A DNA stretch of 64,000 nt from Deltaproteobacteria bacterium (GTDB taxonomy: Bacteria > Myxococcota > Kuafuiibacteriia > Kuafuiibacteriales > Kuafuiibacteriaceae). The stretch covers positions 2,046,001-2,110,000 of the forward strand of contig JADJBV010000001.1 in assembly GCA_016703535.1 (NCBI GenBank), given 5' to 3'. Shown in pieces: positions 7,955 through 15,813 of the stretch (positions are counted from its first letter, which is position 1; every line of letters begins with the position of its first letter). The notes under the pieces are model-generated. The model ran no database searches. It saw nothing but the letters and a program-made list of their open reading frames with translations, and was not told where the DNA came from. The translations under genes were made by a program, and so were the position numbers.

Positions 7955-10195
7955 TCACTCGATGGTGAGCGGCATCTCATTGTTGGTCAGGATCAGCCCG
8001 GGCAGCTCGGTCTGGCCCCCCGTCGAGAGCGTCACTCCCACTTGGTTGCCTTCGACCTTGACCATTCGAGAGGTCAGGAGGGCTTGGGGTCTCAACAACA
8101 AGCCTCGGCCCGAGCCCTCGATCTCGGCCCGAAGGACGGTGGCCTGGACCCGATCCAGGAGCAGGGCGGCGTTGACGTCGGTCTTCAGACCCGCGCCTTC
8201 GATCTTCAGGTCCGAGACCGTCACCAGCTGAGCGGCCACGCCGTTGCCGACCTGCAGCCCCTCGTAGGGCGTGTTGGTGATCGAGGTTCGATGGACCAGG
8301 ATCGGCGGAACGCCGTGGAGCGAAAGGCCCTCCTGGCAGTCGGTCACCGCGATGTCCTCCAGGATCGTCTGGCCCCTCGGGGGAGGATCACCCAACGCGC
8401 CGACCGCCAGCCCCACCCCGTCCACGTCGGCGATCGAGACCCGAGTGATGGTGGCCAACGCGTCGCGGATGGCCACGCCCTTGGCCTCTTCGTTCGCCAT
8501 CGCTCGCACGATCCCCCGAATGGTGAGATCCGTAAAAGCGCCGGCGGCGGCCACCACCACCCCGATCTTGTGCGCGCCGGCGATCTCGACGCGCTGCACC
8601 CGATAGGGGCCCGATCCGTAGAAAACAGCGCCCTCCAAGGCACCGCCGGCCGATCGGACGGTGAGGTCCTGCACGGTCACGGGCCGGGAAGAGTCGAAGT
8701 TCACGAAGTCGCCGGGGTTGGTGACCAACACTCGGCTGATCGAGGCGGTGCCAGTGACCAGATCGAGGCCTCGGCCGCCCGGGCGTTCGACGACCACGTC
8801 GAGGAGCACGCTGCTGCCGCCCGCGAGGCCGATCCCCGAGCCGGTGCTGTCGGCCACCAAAAGTCGCTGCAGCCCGAGGCTGGTTTGAGCCACCTCCAGG
8901 CCAGCCCCCCCGTTTTCGAGGAAGGCCAGGTCCATGCCCGTGACGTGGGCCCCTTGCCGGGCCTCGAGGCCGGGTCCCACCGTGCCCCGCACCCAACTTT
9001 CCTCGAGGGTCAGTCGGGTGCTTTCGAGCCACACGCCGCCCCCTCCTTCCACCCTGAGGCGGCGCACTTGCACCTCGGCCGCCGCCGCGCTGAGCGCCAA
9101 AGCAGCGTCGACCACGAAGACCCGATCGGCCTCGAGTTCACCGCCCGCCTCGACCCGGATCCCCGGGCCGGTGGTGGCTTCGAAGGAGAGCTCGCTCAAG
9201 ACGGCCCGACCCCGCACCGAGATCCCGATCGAACGAAACACCAAGCGGCGGCCCGACACCTGGGTGCCAGCCTCCGCAAAGAGGCCCGCCTCCAAGCTCA
9301 AGCCCTCGAGCTGGACCTCCCCCTGCTCCACCGTCACCGCTTGAGTGATCACGCTTTGGCTCGGACAGAGCCCCACCAAAACCCGATCACCGTCCAGCCG
9401 CACCGGCCCCTCATGGCGGCCCGCCGACAAGGCCACGGTCCCCCCGGGGGGCGCGATCGCCAAGGCCTCGGCGATGGTCCGCAGGGGGCGGGCCTCTTGG
9501 CCATCACCGCCGGGCGAAGCCGCCGGATCGACATAAACGGCCCCAGGGGGCACGGCCGGGAAGTTGCCGACCGGGCACGACGCCAGCGGAGCGCAGGCGC
9601 CACCGACCGGGACCTCGGTCGTGGGACAAACGACGGCCGCCGGCGGCCGGCAGAAGACCTCGCCACCGGGCCCCCCTTCCATCGCCCATCCCTCGGCGCA
9701 CGCGCTGGCCCGCGGGAGCGCCGGGCGATCCGGTGGCGTGGGCGGGATCGGGGGGTCGAAGTTCGGACACGGCAAACACTGAACCAGGCCGGCCACCACC
9801 TGCCCACAGTCGCCACACACCGCACTCGTGAAGCGAAAACGGTGGGTCCGTAGCCGGGCCAGCTCCTCCGCGGCCGCGGCGCGCACGTCGCCGTCGACCA
9901 GCGCCCAGGCCTGCTCGGGGGTCGGCAGGTTCCGTCCGTTCGGATCCAGGCTCAACTCTCCGAGGGGCAGCCCCAACGCCGCGGGGGGCAAGGTGTAGCT
10001 CAAGACCAAACCGGGGGTCTCCCGACCGAGATCCACCGCCGGCGGCGACTGGGCCTCGGCGACGATCCCTTTCGGCAAAAGACCGTCCCACCCGATCACC
10101 ACCACCGTGCCGGTTTCGGCGGGGATCGGGACTCGAACCGGCGTGGGTCGGCAGGCGCCCAGGCCGATCAGGAGCAACAGCCACCGGGCCCGCAC
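7955..10195 (-). CDS. Lipoprotein with right-handed beta-helix repeats
   Basis: A 746-residue exported protein. GTG at 10195 begins a signal peptide with lipobox-like LIGLGAC (Cys near residue 15). The first ~200 residues include Cys-rich stretches (CGDCG, CLPCP). A DUF1565-like start (GAVYVDPAASPGGDG, RPLRTIAEALAIAPPGGTV) leads into about 450 residues of parallel beta-helix-type repeats (LEGLSLEAG, VVERPGGRGLDLV, LTIRGIV and similar), the fold of pectate-lyase-like and adhesion proteins. No catalytic residues were identified. A TAAAGT hexamer lies 7 bases upstream of the GTG and there is no Shine-Dalgarno sequence, so the message may be leaderless. It probably acts at the cell surface; the ligand is unknown. 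Confidence 0.8.
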   Translation of the reverse strand: MRARWLLLLIGLGACRPTPVRVPIPAETGTVVVIGWDGLLPKGIVAEAQSPPAVDLGRETPGLVLSYTLPPAALGLPLGELSLDPNGRNLPTPEQAWALVDGDVRAAAAEELARLRTHRFRFTSAVCGDCGQVVAGLVQCLPCPNFDPPIPPTPPDRPALPRASACAEGWAMEGGPGGEVFCRPPAAVVCPTTEVPVGGACAPLASCPVGNFPAVPPGAVYVDPAASPGGDGQEARPLRTIAEALAIAPPGGTVALSAGRHEGPVRLDGDRVLVGLCPSQSVITQAVTVEQGEVQLEGLSLEAGLFAEAGTQVSGRRLVFRSIGISVRGRAVLSELSFEATTGPGIRVEAGGELEADRVFVVDAALALSAAAAEVQVRRLRVEGGGGVWLESTRLTLEESWVRGTVGPGLEARQGAHVTGMDLAFLENGGAGLEVAQTSLGLQRLLVADSTGSGIGLAGGSSVLLDVVVERPGGRGLDLVTGTASISRVLVTNPGDFVNFDSSRPVTVQDLTVRSAGGALEGAVFYGSGPYRVQRVEIAGAHKIGVVVAAAGAFTDLTIRGIVRAMANEEAKGVAIRDALATITRVSIADVDGVGLAVGALGDPPPRGQTILEDIAVTDCQEGLSLHGVPPILVHRTSITNTPYEGLQVGNGVAAQLVTVSDLKIEGAGLKTDVNAALLLDRVQATVLRAEIEGSGRGLLLRPQALLTSRMVKVEGNQVGVTLSTGGQTELPGLILTNNEMPLTIE

Positions 10196-10257
10196 CCCAC
10201 GAACTTTAACTCAATTGGTCCCGCGGCGAACCGGGGCGAGGGCCGGGTAGACGCCCG

Positions 10258-11832
10258 TCAATTCCGGCAAAGCTCGGGCCGGGCCTGTACCGAAGATACG
10301 CCGGGCACCGCGGTGGCGGTTTGGTTGGCGGCGTCCCAGGTGATGGTGGCGGCCTCCCAAAGTTGGCCCGGCAAGATCCGAAAGCCATCCATCACTGGGA
10401 AACGATCGACCAACAATCCGCGCACGTAGAGCTCGGCCGTCACGTGAGCGTTTACGTTGACGTTGCGGCTGTCGCAGTAGTGGGCGTAGAGCGTGTAGGC
10501 CCCGGTTTCCGGGGCGTCGAGGCTGATGATCTCCGGCCCGATCCCTGTCACCTCGTCCCGATCGAGCCGCGGATCATCGAGGCGGGTGCCGGGATCGTTC
10601 CAGTTTGGCTCCCGGTTGAAGGCCGAACAGTCGCTGCCGGTGCTGGTGCCGACCTGCCGGTTGCCGTAGTCGCCGACCGTGCCGTTCGGCCGCACCAGGT
10701 GCAGATCGAGATCGGTGCCGATGTCCCAGACCAGGCGCACCTCCAGATCTTTGGGGCCGATCACCACGTGGGATTCGGGTCGATCCAGGCTCTCCAGGCC
10801 CCGCTCGTCCCTTGCCACCAGCCGTAGATCGTAGCGGCCGACCGCGTCCACCAAGAGGTCACCGGTGGCCCGCTTGCGCATCACCAGGTCGTCGGTCGAG
10901 TGGAACACCGTGGCGTTGGAGGGCCCGGGGCGCTCGACGATGATCCAGCGAAAGCCGTCCAGCGGACCGCCTTCGGGATCGTAGCTCTCGCGGCCGTCCA
11001 GCCCGACGGATCGGCGCAGGCCGGCGCTGATCGAACGCCGCTGCAGCTGGCCTTGGCATCCGACCTGGTTGGCCACCTTTTCGCAGCCCCAGGCGATGGC
11101 CCGCGGCGCCAGGTTGGCCCGGCCGGTCACCGGGACCTCCACCCTCGGTTCGTCCTCGTCGTTGCTCAAGAGGATCAAGGTGCCCCGATCCGCCCCGAGA
11201 TCCGTCGGCGAATACACCAACTCCACCACCGTCGAGGTCAACGCCGGCACCACAATTCGGCTGGGGGTGCCCGGCAAAAGCCCGAGATCGACCGAGGTCG
11301 AGGTGAAGGTGATGCTGCTGACGTCCAAGGGATCGCCACCCAGGTTGCGGATCTCGACGGCCCGGCGGGGCGCGGTCCCTTCATTCACCACGCCGAAGTC
11401 GACGTTGCTTGGGAAGACCTCGATCTCGCGGATCCCACCCACTCCGGTCAGGGGCACCTCCAGGTTCGGGCGGGTGGGGTCATCCGAATGGATGATCAGC
11501 TTGGCGTCGTATCGCTCCTTGGCCCGTTGGGGCACGAAGACCACCGTCAGCTCGTCTTCGGCCCGGGAGCCCAGGCCCTTCGGCACCTCTGGCACCGAAA
11601 ACACACTGCCGGCCGGCTCGACGTCGACCCCAGAGATCACCAGGACGCCGTCGCCTTCGTTTTTGAGCCGCAGGATCTGCAAGTTGTCTTGCAAGACGAT
11701 CCCGGGGCCGAAGTCGATCGCCTCGGGATCCACCGTTAACCTCGGCAATAGCCGCGTCAGGGGGTCGTCGGCGCAGGCCAGCGCCAAAACGGAGGGGAGC
11801 AGGACCAGACCGCGCCGCACGTGCTCCATCAT
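10258..11832 (-). CDS. Lipoprotein with choice-of-anchor D/ASH-type beta domains
   Basis: A 524-residue protein with a lipoprotein signal (MMEHVRRGLVLLPSVLALAC; Cys near residue 20). Two immunoglobulin-like repeats follow, with the pattern DFGPGIVLQDNLQILRL / FVPQRAKERYDAKLII and VDFGVVNEGTAPRRAVEI / YSPTDLGADRGTLILL, typical of choice-of-anchor D (ASPM/SPD-2/hydin-like) domains. A PKD-like segment (VGLDGRESYDPEGGPLDGFRW) and a C-terminal beta domain beginning VRLVWDIGTDLDLHL complete it. It is probably anchored at the cell surface; no enzyme motif is seen. Start placed at 11832, with TAGTTT 7 bases upstream; an in-frame ATG at 11871 is an alternative. It is followed by the beta-helix lipoprotein 62 bases downstream. 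Confidence 0.75.
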   Translation of the reverse strand: MMEHVRRGLVLLPSVLALACADDPLTRLLPRLTVDPEAIDFGPGIVLQDNLQILRLKNEGDGVLVISGVDVEPAGSVFSVPEVPKGLGSRAEDELTVVFVPQRAKERYDAKLIIHSDDPTRPNLEVPLTGVGGIREIEVFPSNVDFGVVNEGTAPRRAVEIRNLGGDPLDVSSITFTSTSVDLGLLPGTPSRIVVPALTSTVVELVYSPTDLGADRGTLILLSNDEDEPRVEVPVTGRANLAPRAIAWGCEKVANQVGCQGQLQRRSISAGLRRSVGLDGRESYDPEGGPLDGFRWIIVERPGPSNATVFHSTDDLVMRKRATGDLLVDAVGRYDLRLVARDERGLESLDRPESHVVIGPKDLEVRLVWDIGTDLDLHLVRPNGTVGDYGNRQVGTSTGSDCSAFNREPNWNDPGTRLDDPRLDRDEVTGIGPEIISLDAPETGAYTLYAHYCDSRNVNVNAHVTAELYVRGLLVDRFPVMDGFRILPGQLWEAATITWDAANQTATAVPGVSSVQARPELCRN

Positions 11833-11861
11833 CGCTGAAAAACTACCGCGGGGTACCGTTC

Positions 11862-11890
11862 TTGACACCATCTCCGGTCGGCCCCATGAT
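11862..11890 (+). promoter_or_regulatory. Strong sigma-70-type promoter of the RHH protein gene
   Basis: A perfect TTGACA at 11862-11867, a 17-base spacer and CATGAT at 11885-11890 (4 of 6). Transcription would begin near 11897, leaving a leader of about 49 bases before the SD-bearing ATG at 11946. Confidence 0.6.
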
Positions 11891-11945
11891 GCGCGTCATA
11901 TCGCTCGAGCTTACTCGAGCACGTCACAGGTTGGGTGAGGAGTGA

Positions 11946-12143
11946 ATGGCGAACACCGATAAGCGAAAGCAGTCCCTCTACTTCCCTGAGGAGATGCTCA
12001 AGGAGATTCAGGACGAAGCGAACCGGCAAGACCGGTCTCTATCTTGGATCGTCCAACAGGCCTGGCGCATCGCACGCAGCGAGATCATGCGCTTCCCCTC
12101 GGTCAACGACGTCCTTGAGGGCTCGGGAAACCGCGAGGAATGA
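11946..12143 (+). CDS. TIGR04563-like small ribbon-helix-helix protein
   Basis: A 65-residue protein preceded by the Shine-Dalgarno AGGAG. A short beta strand KQSLYFP is followed by helix EEMLKEIQDEANRQ, the turn DRSLSW and helix IVQQAWRIARSEI, which is the MetJ/Arc ribbon-helix-helix fold and matches the small family I recall as TIGR04563 from myxobacteria. Such proteins usually dimerise and bind DNA through the beta ribbon. A paralogue lies 88 bases downstream with 26 of the central ~35 residues alike, so this is a tandem duplication. Its targets are unknown. It has its own strong promoter and no antitoxin-toxin partner is visible. Confidence 0.8.
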   Translation: MANTDKRKQSLYFPEEMLKEIQDEANRQDRSLSWIVQQAWRIARSEIMRFPSVNDVLEGSGNREE

Positions 12144-12231
12144 GCCTCGGGTCGTGGCGACTCGCACCTGCAGCCACTTCGGCGGCGGGTGTGAGTCTAT
12201 TCATGGCTAGTTCCGACACGGAGGCGTCTTC

Positions 12232-12429
12232 ATGAGCGGCGGAGTCAAACAGAGCCTGTATTTTCCTCAGGACATGCTCGACGAAATGCAGAAGGAGGCG
12301 CGCCGTCAGGATCGCTCTCTTTCGTGGATCGTCCAGCAGGCATGGCGCGTGGCCCGTGGTGACCTCCGCAAGATCCCGTCGGCCAACGACGTGATGAGCA
12401 TGCCGGATCGAAAAGAAGAAGCCAGCTAG
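12232..12429 (+). CDS. TIGR04563-like small ribbon-helix-helix protein, second copy
   Basis: A 65-residue paralogue of the preceding gene with the same core (KQSLYFPQDMLDEMQKEARR, DRSLSWIVQQAW, PSANDV). A GGAGG Shine-Dalgarno lies 8-9 bases before the ATG. The two copies differ mainly at the ends and in the middle of helix 1, so they could form hetero- as well as homodimers. It is followed 19 bases later by a strong intrinsic terminator, making the pair a self-contained transcription unit. DNA binding is inferred from fold only. Confidence 0.8.
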   Translation: MSGGVKQSLYFPQDMLDEMQKEARRQDRSLSWIVQQAWRVARGDLRKIPSANDVMSMPDRKEEAS

Positions 12430-12448
12430 GCTCGTCTGCCCGATTCCA

Positions 12449-12500
12449 GGGGCCGCCGCCGTTGACCTCCGGGTCCTTCGGCAGCGGCCTCTTTCTTTTT
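12449..12500 (+). terminator. Intrinsic terminator after the RHH pair
   Basis: A 13-bp stem (12449-12461 with 12479-12491, one wobble and one mismatch) with a loop of about 17 bases is followed by TTTCTTTTT. This is the clearest rho-independent terminator in the window. Its T tract reaches the stop codon of the convergent lipoprotein gene. Confidence 0.8.
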
Positions 12501-13338
12501 ACTCTTCGTTCTCCGAGGCGGCGGCCAAGTTGATCTCGCCGGGGAGTTCGAAGGGGATCTGGAGCGTGTCCAGGTCGATCTGGCCCGTCACGGTGTAGGT
12601 CAACTTCTGGCTCGCCAGGATCGCCTTGGTGTCCTTGAACGACTTCTGATCGAAGCGGACGTTGACCTCGAACTCTTGAACCGCACCGCCGACCAGCCGG
12701 GTCCCGGTCCCCCCCTGCTCTCGCTTCAGCTCTTGGCCGTTGATCACCACCGCGTATTCGACGGCGGTGACGGTGATCGGGAACTGGTTCTCATTCACCA
12801 AGCGCAGGAAGAAGGTCACGTCCAGGCCCTCTTTGCCGTAACGGGCGGCCTGGGCGTCATGCACGATGAACTTGGGGAGGATCGGGGTGGTGACCGAACT
12901 CTTCCGGGAAAAGGCGATCGTCTCTCCGCTCGACAACTTCACCGATCCGCTGACGGTCACCAACACGTTGCCTTCTTCGAGGGCCGCCAGGTAGGCCTCC
13001 TTTTCGGTCGGCAGCGGGATCTCTTGCTTGAACTCCAGCTCGGCCGCTTGCTGGGCCTCCAGGCTGGCCCCGGGGCTGCTTTGGCCCTTGAGGACGCCGG
13101 CCAAGTCCCCAGTGTCGATCGACCACTCGAGGCCGGTGATCTGGACGCCCTGATCTTTGCCGTTCTCAAGCTTGAGCTTCACGGCGACCTGAGAGGTCGT
13201 GAGGCTCGAAGCACCCGCGATCACCCGATCCACCGAAGCGGTGAGGCCCCCTTCGGCCTTGGGCGCGGCGTCTCCGCCACTTTTGCAGGCCACCAGCACC
13301 AGGCCGATCGCCCATACACTCGCTCCACGTCCCATCAT
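12499..13338 (-). CDS. Lipoprotein with LEA14/WHy-like domains
   Basis: A 279-residue protein with signal sequence MGRGASVWAIGLVLVAC (lipobox VLVAC). The mature part has two similar beta-rich halves, for example VKLKLENGKDQGVQITGLEWSI and FFLRLVNENQFPITVTAVEYAVVING, the pattern of LEA type 2 (LEA14/water-stress) domains in periplasmic or outer-membrane-anchored proteins. The start is set at the ATG at 13338, six bases after GGGGAG; ATGs at 13344 and 13335 are alternatives. It converges with the RHH pair and lies 22 bases after the next minus-strand lipoprotein gene, likely in one unit. No ligand can be inferred. Confidence 0.75.
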   Translation of the reverse strand: MMGRGASVWAIGLVLVACKSGGDAAPKAEGGLTASVDRVIAGASSLTTSQVAVKLKLENGKDQGVQITGLEWSIDTGDLAGVLKGQSSPGASLEAQQAAELEFKQEIPLPTEKEAYLAALEEGNVLVTVSGSVKLSSGETIAFSRKSSVTTPILPKFIVHDAQAARYGKEGLDVTFFLRLVNENQFPITVTAVEYAVVINGQELKREQGGTGTRLVGGAVQEFEVNVRFDQKSFKDTKAILASQKLTYTVTGQIDLDTLQIPFELPGEINLAAASENEE

Positions 13339-13360
13339 GATCATCTCCCCTTTTCGATCG

Positions 13361-14119
13361 TCAGTTGCAGATCAGATCGTTGCAGCTGGCCGCCCCGGTG
13401 CAGGCCCCAGCGGCGTCGCAGGTCCGCCAGGCGCAGACCTGGTGCAAGGTGCCGGTGAAGTCGGTGAACTTGGCGATGCCCTTGCCCGGCACCAACGAGT
13501 AGGTCGAGACCCGGGGCGCGTCGGCGCCCGCTTGGACCCGGTACTCCAGCTCCACCGCCGCGACCTGGCCTTCGGGGGTGGTCACCATCCGGTCCAAGGC
13601 CAACACGGTCCAGGTGTGTTTTTCGACCGGCGCGTCGTTGCAGTCGCCGTTGCCGATGCAGGCCTTGGGCGCGGTCTCGACCTCGAAGCGATCCCCCACC
13701 GCCACCCCGGGCTGGTTCATCTTGTCGAAGACCAACTCGGCGAACAGGGGCTGGGGTTCGGTCTCGTAGCGCCGGGTGATCCGGCTGCCGCCCTGCCCTT
13801 CGGTGCTGCGGAGCAAACGGATCTGGCCGTTGGCCTCGGTGTTGAGGAACCACTCCTCCGGCAGGCCCCCCGACTCTTTGCTGTAGGCCCGCACGAAGAC
13901 GGTCTTGCCGGCGATCGAGGTCGAGTTCGGGCCGGTGTAGCTGATCCGGGCGTAGACCGTGGCGCCGCCGGCCGAATAGGCGTAGCGGAAGCAGCTGTCG
14001 GTGTTGATCCCGAAGTAGCCGCGCACCTGAGCCGGGCTGGGGACCTCTTTGGGGGGCACCTCGTCAGAGCCACAAGCCAAGATTAGGACGGCGGGGATAA
14101 GCAGGAGGGCCGAACGCAT
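13361..14119 (-). CDS. Hypothetical lipoprotein
   Basis: A 252-residue protein with signal peptide MRSALLLIPAVLILAC (lipobox LILAC). The mature protein is beta-rich with several cysteines, notably CIGNGDC and a C-terminal CAWRTCDAAGACTGAASC stretch that could form disulfides in the periplasm or outside. No family recognised. The start is at ATG 14119; an upstream in-frame start at 14173 would prepend 18 residues that do not look like a signal. It is first in a two-gene unit with the LEA-type lipoprotein. Confidence 0.7.
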   Translation of the reverse strand: MRSALLLIPAVLILACGSDEVPPKEVPSPAQVRGYFGINTDSCFRYAYSAGGATVYARISYTGPNSTSIAGKTVFVRAYSKESGGLPEEWFLNTEANGQIRLLRSTEGQGGSRITRRYETEPQPLFAELVFDKMNQPGVAVGDRFEVETAPKACIGNGDCNDAPVEKHTWTVLALDRMVTTPEGQVAAVELEYRVQAGADAPRVSTYSLVPGKGIAKFTDFTGTLHQVCAWRTCDAAGACTGAASCNDLICN

Positions 14120-14225
14120 CGCGGCGGACTGTATGACCCCGTCGTCGAGATTCCCAGCCTTTTTCGCGCCCATTGACCTCCCGGCACCGGATCGCTACTG
14201 AGCCTCCCCGGGGGCACGAGAATAA

Positions 14226-15071
14226 GTGGCGTCCGAGGACGAAGGGGATCGCATCCGCCGGCAGATCGAGAGCGATCAGTTTAATGCCCGGGGCATCGAG
14301 GCCGCCGATCGCAAGTGGCTCGACGAAGCGGTGCGGGCCTTCCGGCGCGCCATCGAGTTGGACCCCGACTCGGCCCACGCCCACGACAACCTGGCCACGG
14401 TCTACAGCGAACAGGGCCAATATCTCCTCGCGCTCAAAGAGTACCTGGAGGCGATCCGCCTGGAGCCCGACAGCCCGACCGCCCACTACAACCTGGCCTG
14501 TTTTCTCTCGGCCCAGGCCCACGAGATGGCGGTCGAAGAATACCTGGCGGCGATCAAGCTGGAGTACGACTACCCGGACGCCCACGTGAACCTGGGGCTC
14601 TGTTACGTCGACCGCGGCGAACACGACAAAGCGATCGCCGAATTTCGGATCGCCTGCGAGTTGGATCCGGTGGACCTCGGAGCCCGCCAAGAGTTGGCCG
14701 CCAGCCTGATCGACGTCGGCGAGTTCGCCGAGGCCATCCGGCACCTTAAGGACGTGCTCAAGGCCGACACCCAAAACGCCGACGCGGCCATCGACCTCGG
14801 CATCGCCTATTCGGCCCAAGGCTTCTACGCCGAGGCCGAACGGGCCTTTCAGGTGGCCCACCAGGCCGACCCCGAGGAGGTCCTGGCCGCCTACCACCTG
14901 GCCGCCCTCTACGCCGCCTGGGGCCGGGCGCCCGAAGCCATCGAGATGTTGGAGCGGGCCCTCACCATCGAGCCCGATCGGGTCCGAACCTGGGTCGACT
15001 CGGATCGGATGTTCGACGGCCTCCGTCAGGACCCCACCTTCTTGAACCTGTTCCGCGGCACCAGCACCTGA
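14226..15071 (+). CDS. Tetratricopeptide repeat protein
   Basis: A 281-residue soluble protein with a GTG start and no signal peptide. From residue ~20 to 260 it is built of about seven TPR units; examples are DEAVRAFRRAIELDPDSAHAHDNLA, YLLALKEYLEAIRLEPDSPTAHYNLA and KAIAEFRIACELDP. TPR solenoids bind other proteins. Possible promoter elements TTGACC (14173-14178) and TACTGA (14196-14201) lie upstream. Partner and role unknown; it is divergent from the lipoprotein pair. Confidence 0.85.
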   Translation: MASEDEGDRIRRQIESDQFNARGIEAADRKWLDEAVRAFRRAIELDPDSAHAHDNLATVYSEQGQYLLALKEYLEAIRLEPDSPTAHYNLACFLSAQAHEMAVEEYLAAIKLEYDYPDAHVNLGLCYVDRGEHDKAIAEFRIACELDPVDLGARQELAASLIDVGEFAEAIRHLKDVLKADTQNADAAIDLGIAYSAQGFYAEAERAFQVAHQADPEEVLAAYHLAALYAAWGRAPEAIEMLERALTIEPDRVRTWVDSDRMFDGLRQDPTFLNLFRGTST

Positions 15072-15203
15072 CCCGCCGCCCGGCCCGGCGCCTATTCCCG
15101 GGCGTGGGCGCTCCTTCAACTGTGACGGCCGTCCCCTCGGTTACCTGTCTTTGGCAACTCGACGTGCGGCGTGGCACACTCGATTTTGGTGGGGACAACG
15201 GGA

Positions 15204-15605
15204 ATGTATCGGCCGCCGTTGCCTCCGGAGCCCCGGCTCAGGGCCTCCGGCGGGGCGATGCGCCTGATTCGCACCACCAAACCCCACTTGGCTTGGCTGC
15301 AGGGCCCCGGCCCTAGCGATCTGTGGACCTGGACCGATGAAAACGGCGAGGTCAAAGAGCAGGAGTTGACCTTCTTCGGCCGCACCGTGGTGTGGCGCCA
15401 AGGCCTGATCCTCACCGGCCTGTCCCACGAAAGCGACGCCGCCGGGGTCTTTGGGCGCTCCGGGCAATTGGACTTCGACTCCCGGCCCGATGCCCACACC
15501 CTGGCCGCCGCCCTCCAGATCCTCGAGGCGATCCCGCCGGCGATCCGGACCCCGGCCATCCAGGTTTTCCAGGAATCCCTGGTCGCCGCCCGATCCGCCC
15601 CTTAG
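15204..15605 (+). CDS. Hypothetical protein, 133 aa
   Basis: A cytoplasmic-looking protein beginning MYRPPLPPEPRL, with a central beta-rich block (HLAWLQGPGPSDLWTWTDENGEVKEQELTFFGRTVVWRQG) and a helical C-terminal part (ALQILEAIPPAIRTPAIQVFQESL). I do not recognise the family. ATG 15204 was preferred over an in-frame start at 15171 because of the purine-rich GGGGACAACGGGA just before it. It lies alone between the TPR protein and smc. Confidence 0.6.
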   Translation: MYRPPLPPEPRLRASGGAMRLIRTTKPHLAWLQGPGPSDLWTWTDENGEVKEQELTFFGRTVVWRQGLILTGLSHESDAAGVFGRSGQLDFDSRPDAHTLAAALQILEAIPPAIRTPAIQVFQESLVAARSAP

Positions 15606-15813
15606 CCCCTTTTCACAGGCTTTCCACAGCTGCTACACAGGTTTGTCCAACGCCGAGGCCGGTCCGGCCCGAGGGCCGGGATCCGGGTTTCAACCGAGGT
15701 TTTTGACACCCTAAATTGCGCACGACCACCAACATTTTGTGGTGCCGAGTCACTGGTTACACCATGGAAAGTGTTGCATCCGGAGACCGAGCCCGGTAGA
15801 CCTAGGCCACCCG

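Noticed and set aside
15703..15708. Perfect TTGACA upstream of smc as a -35 element
   Set aside because: No -10-like hexamer occurs 16-19 bases downstream; a nearer TTGCAT/TAGACC pair fits the gene better.
15727..15745. Inverted repeat CACCA/TGGTG upstream of smc
   Set aside because: Only five base pairs with an eight-base loop; expected often by chance, and no T tract.
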